Positions 61,578 through 64,000 of a DNA stretch of 64,000 nt are shown here, in pieces. The DNA is from Wocania_A sp965224845 (GTDB lineage: Bacteria; Bacteroidota; Bacteroidia; Flavobacteriales; Flavobacteriaceae), in NCBI GenBank assembly GCA_965224845.1, contig CBDDAJ010000022.1:62001-126000 (forward strand), in the 5' to 3' direction. The position numbers were made by a program, and so were the translations under genes. The notes below the pieces were generated by a model. That model was not told where the DNA came from. It did no database searches and saw only the letters and a list, made by a program, of their open reading frames with translations. The stretch's first letter is position 1. Each line of letters opens with the position of its first letter.

Positions 61578-62258
61578 ATGAATAATAAAGGATTTATATT
61601 CGATTTAGACGGTGTCATTGTAGATACCGCAAAATATCATTATTTGGCTTGGAAAGCTTTGGCAAATAGTATAGGTATAGATTTTACGCAAAAGCAAAAT
61701 GAGCAATTAAAAGGGGTGAGCCGGGAAAGCTCATTAAAAAAGATTCTTGAGTGGGGAAACAAAACACTTTCTAATGAGGAATTTTTAAAACTTATGTCTA
61801 AAAAAAATGAAGCATACTTAAGCTACATTTCTAATATGGATGAAAGCGAAATTCTTCCGGATGTCACAAAAATTTTAAACCATTTATCGCAACAAAATCA
61901 GCCTATAGCATTAGGTTCTGCAAGTAAAAACTCTAAGCAAATACTTAAGAAAGTAAACCTGTTACATCAATTTAATGCCATTGTTGATGGCAACGATGTT
62001 ACTAACGCAAAACCAGATCCTGAGGTCTTTTTAAAAGCCGCAAATAGGGTAAATATACCAGTAGAAGATTGCGTTGTTTTTGAAGATTCTGTTGCAGGAA
62101 TACAAGCGGCTAATACTGCAAATATGATTTCAATAGGAATTGGTGAATCCTCAGTTTTAAGTGAAGCCGATTTTGTTTTTAAAGATTTTACTGAGATAAG
62201 CTCAGAATTTATTGAGAAAATAAGTAAAGTAAAAAAGAAAGAATTAGAGAAGATATAA
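61578..62258 (+). CDS. pgmB: beta-phosphoglucomutase
   Basis: A 226-residue HAD-superfamily protein that converts beta-glucose-1-phosphate to glucose-6-phosphate in the cytoplasm. The nucleophile is in FIFDLDGVIVDTAKYH (the first Asp of DLD, with the acid/base Asp two further on), and the cap has the beta-PGM-specific LKGVSRESSL. Later HAD motifs: LGSASKNSK and KPDPEVFLKAA, then VVFEDSVAGIQAA. It lies between a sugar symporter and a GH65 phosphorylase, the usual set for maltose phosphorolysis. Confidence 0.95.
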   Translation: MNNKGFIFDLDGVIVDTAKYHYLAWKALANSIGIDFTQKQNEQLKGVSRESSLKKILEWGNKTLSNEEFLKLMSKKNEAYLSYISNMDESEILPDVTKILNHLSQQNQPIALGSASKNSKQILKKVNLLHQFNAIVDGNDVTNAKPDPEVFLKAANRVNIPVEDCVVFEDSVAGIQAANTANMISIGIGESSVLSEADFVFKDFTEISSEFIEKISKVKKKELEKI

Positions 62259-62317
62259 GAGTATCAAGTTGAAGAAAGAATTAAAATGCAGACTCTTATT
62301 TTAATAATTAAGTAAAA

Positions 62318-64000
62318 ATGAATCAAGATTATATAAAACCAGACCATTGGTCAATAATAGAAGAAGGCTTTGATATAAACCGTGTAAAATCTTCCGAAAG
62401 TTTATTTAGCATTGGTAATGGAGCTATGGGGCAACGTGCTAACTTTGAAGAGCATTATTCCGGGCCAACATTTCAAGGCAGTTATATAGCCGGTGTTTAT
62501 TATCCGGATAAAACAAGAGTAGGTTGGTGGAAAAATGGATATCCAGAATATTTTGCTAAAGTGCTAAATGCGCCAAACTGGATAGGGATAAATGTTTTTA
62601 TAAATGATGAACAGTTAGACCTGTTTACATGTAAAAAAGTTGAGCATTTTAAAAGAGAACTCAACATGCAGGATGGTTGGTTGTCTCGATGTTTTACGGC
62701 CACATTAAATAATAACATTCAAGTTGCAGTAGAAATTAAACGTTTTTTAAGTTTAGACATCGAAGAATTAGGAGCCATAGCATATAATATTACTCCTTTA
62801 AATGGTGATGTTAAAATTCAGTTTGAACCTTATTTAGATGCCAGCATTACTAACGAAGACACCAATTGGGACGATAAATTTTGGAATGTTTTAAGTATTA
62901 ATAATGAAAACCACCAGGCATTCATTGAGGCAAAAACCATGAAAACAGATTTTTATACCTGTACGTTTATGGAATCTAAAACTTTTATAAATAATAAAGA
63001 CATTTCAATTGAACCAGATGTAAAAACCGATTCCAGTCAAGTCTTTTTTAATTATAGCCATCAAGTTAAGAAAGGCGAAACGTATACGATTCAAAAATTT
63101 GGAGGTTATGTTACCGACAGAAATTATGGTAAAAGCGAATTAGTTTCTGTATCAAAACAAATTTTAGAAAAAGCTAAGAAAGTAGGATTTGAAGGTTTAC
63201 TACTAAAGCAAAAAGAAGCCTGGGCAAATATTTGGGAACGAGCAGACATTAATATTACCGGAGATGTAAAAGCGCAGCAAGGTATTCGTTTTAATATTTT
63301 TCAGTTAAATCAAACCTATTTAGGAAAAGATTCCAGATTAAATATTGGCCCAAAAGGGTTTACAGGCGAAAAATACGGAGGTAGTACCTATTGGGATACC
63401 GAGGCTTATTGTATTCCTTTTTACATGGCTACAAAAGATCAGCAAGTGGCCAAAAGTTTGCTGGAATATCGTTATAATCATTTAGAAAAAGCTATTGATA
63501 ATGCAAAAACTATTGGATTGGATAACGGAGCTGCCTTATACCCCATGGTTACCATGAATGGGGAAGAATGCCATAACGAATGGGAAATTACATTTGAAGA
63601 AATTCATCGTAACGGGGCTATTGCTTTTGCTATCTTTAATTACCATCGTTATACGGGAGACTATAGTTATATACCCGAAAAAGGTTTGGAGGTGCTCATA
63701 GGAATTGCACGTTTTTGGCATCAACGCGCAAATTTTTCTAAAGACAAAAATAAATATGTTATTCTTGGAGTTACAGGGCCCAATGAATATGAGAACAATG
63801 TAAATAATAACTGGTATACTAATTATTTGGCACAATGGTGTATTAACTACACGCTGGAAACCATAGAAAAAGTAGATGCAGAATATCAGTCAGACTTTTT
63901 AAGGATTGCAAAAAAAGTTAAACTTTCTAAAACAGAAATGGCACTTTGGAAAGCGGTTGCGGATAATATGTACTTTCCTTATTCAGAAAAGTATCAAGTA
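62318..64000 (+). CDS. GH65 maltose phosphorylase-like enzyme (C-terminus beyond right edge)
   Basis: The frame is open from the ATG at 62318 to the window end, giving 561 codons of a protein that normally has about 770. The N-terminal beta-sandwich starts with HWSIIEEGFDINRVKSSESLFSIGNGAMG (central part IGNGAMGQR). The catalytic (alpha/alpha)6 domain has GSTYWDTEAYCIPFY and the motif GEECHNEWEITFEEIHRN, where E421 is the probable general acid; VTGPNEYENNVNNNWYTN follows. GH65 phosphorylases turn maltose-type disaccharides and phosphate into beta-glucose-1-phosphate and glucose. The pgmB gene before it takes up that product. Maltose is likely; kojibiose or trehalose cannot be excluded. Confidence 0.93.
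   Translation, partial: MNQDYIKPDHWSIIEEGFDINRVKSSESLFSIGNGAMGQRANFEEHYSGPTFQGSYIAGVYYPDKTRVGWWKNGYPEYFAKVLNAPNWIGINVFINDEQLDLFTCKKVEHFKRELNMQDGWLSRCFTATLNNNIQVAVEIKRFLSLDIEELGAIAYNITPLNGDVKIQFEPYLDASITNEDTNWDDKFWNVLSINNENHQAFIEAKTMKTDFYTCTFMESKTFINNKDISIEPDVKTDSSQVFFNYSHQVKKGETYTIQKFGGYVTDRNYGKSELVSVSKQILEKAKKVGFEGLLLKQKEAWANIWERADINITGDVKAQQGIRFNIFQLNQTYLGKDSRLNIGPKGFTGEKYGGSTYWDTEAYCIPFYMATKDQQVAKSLLEYRYNHLEKAIDNAKTIGLDNGAALYPMVTMNGEECHNEWEITFEEIHRNGAIAFAIFNYHRYTGDYSYIPEKGLEVLIGIARFWHQRANFSKDKNKYVILGVTGPNEYENNVNNNWYTNYLAQWCINYTLETIEKVDAEYQSDFLRIAKKVKLSKTEMALWKAVADNMYFPYSEKYQV

Overview
The window looks like AT-rich chromosomal DNA of a marine Flavobacteriaceae-type Bacteroidota. Evidence: two SusC/SusD loci, many lipoprotein signals with few Shine-Dalgarno sites, two proteins ending in a type IX secretion C-terminal sorting domain, a TAnnTTTG promoter element before trxB, and genes for algal and storage glucans. 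No rRNA, tRNA, CRISPR array, insertion sequence or phage gene was seen.

Region 1 (1-13879) is a sugar-oxidation cluster around an AraC-type regulator (4924-5955). Leftward genes encode a GMC flavoprotein, a gluconate-2-dehydrogenase subunit 3-like Tat lipoprotein, a DUF1080 lipoprotein, an FGE/sulfatase-modifying-factor-like protein and a Tat-exported Gfo/Idh/MocA oxidoreductase cut by the window edge. Rightward genes encode a lipoprotein TIM-barrel isomerase, an MFS transporter, a Gfo/Idh/MocA oxidoreductase, a second TIM-barrel isomerase, then a second GMC, subunit 3 and DUF1080 triad in the same order. The content fits glycoside cleavage through 3-keto intermediates, with oxidation and cleavage in the periplasm and later steps in the cytoplasm. 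The duplicated triad suggests two substrate specificities. A housekeeping trxB follows (14025-15005).

Region 2 (15318-48354) is a laminarin (beta-1,3-glucan) utilization locus. It holds a membrane-spanning propeller/Y_Y_Y/LuxR-HTH regulator, SusC, SusD, several surface glycan-binding lipoproteins, a glycosidase apparently fused to an outer-membrane beta-barrel, GH16, a GH149-like beta-1,3-glucan phosphorylase, secreted GH17, GH30, a GPH-type symporter, a cytoplasmic GH17, a large FG-GAP/ASPIC lipoprotein and a T9SS-secreted binding protein. Four intergenic regions carry tandem AMCYATAC-like sites 11 bp apart, one of them before the regulator gene itself. Three of the four also carry an identical 14-mer about 125 bp downstream. 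This looks like an undescribed regulon signature.

Region 3 (48435-64000) is an alpha-glucan (starch/maltodextrin) locus. Leftward lie SusC, SusD, two SusE/F-like lipoproteins and a T9SS alpha-amylase split by a one-base frameshift. Rightward lie a LacI regulator, a sugar symporter, beta-phosphoglucomutase and a GH65 phosphorylase cut by the right edge. A LacI-like palindrome lies in the divergent promoter region.

The alpha-amylase and the GH149 gene both appear broken by one base in a G/C run. Either these are sequence errors or they are real inactivations; raw reads would decide.
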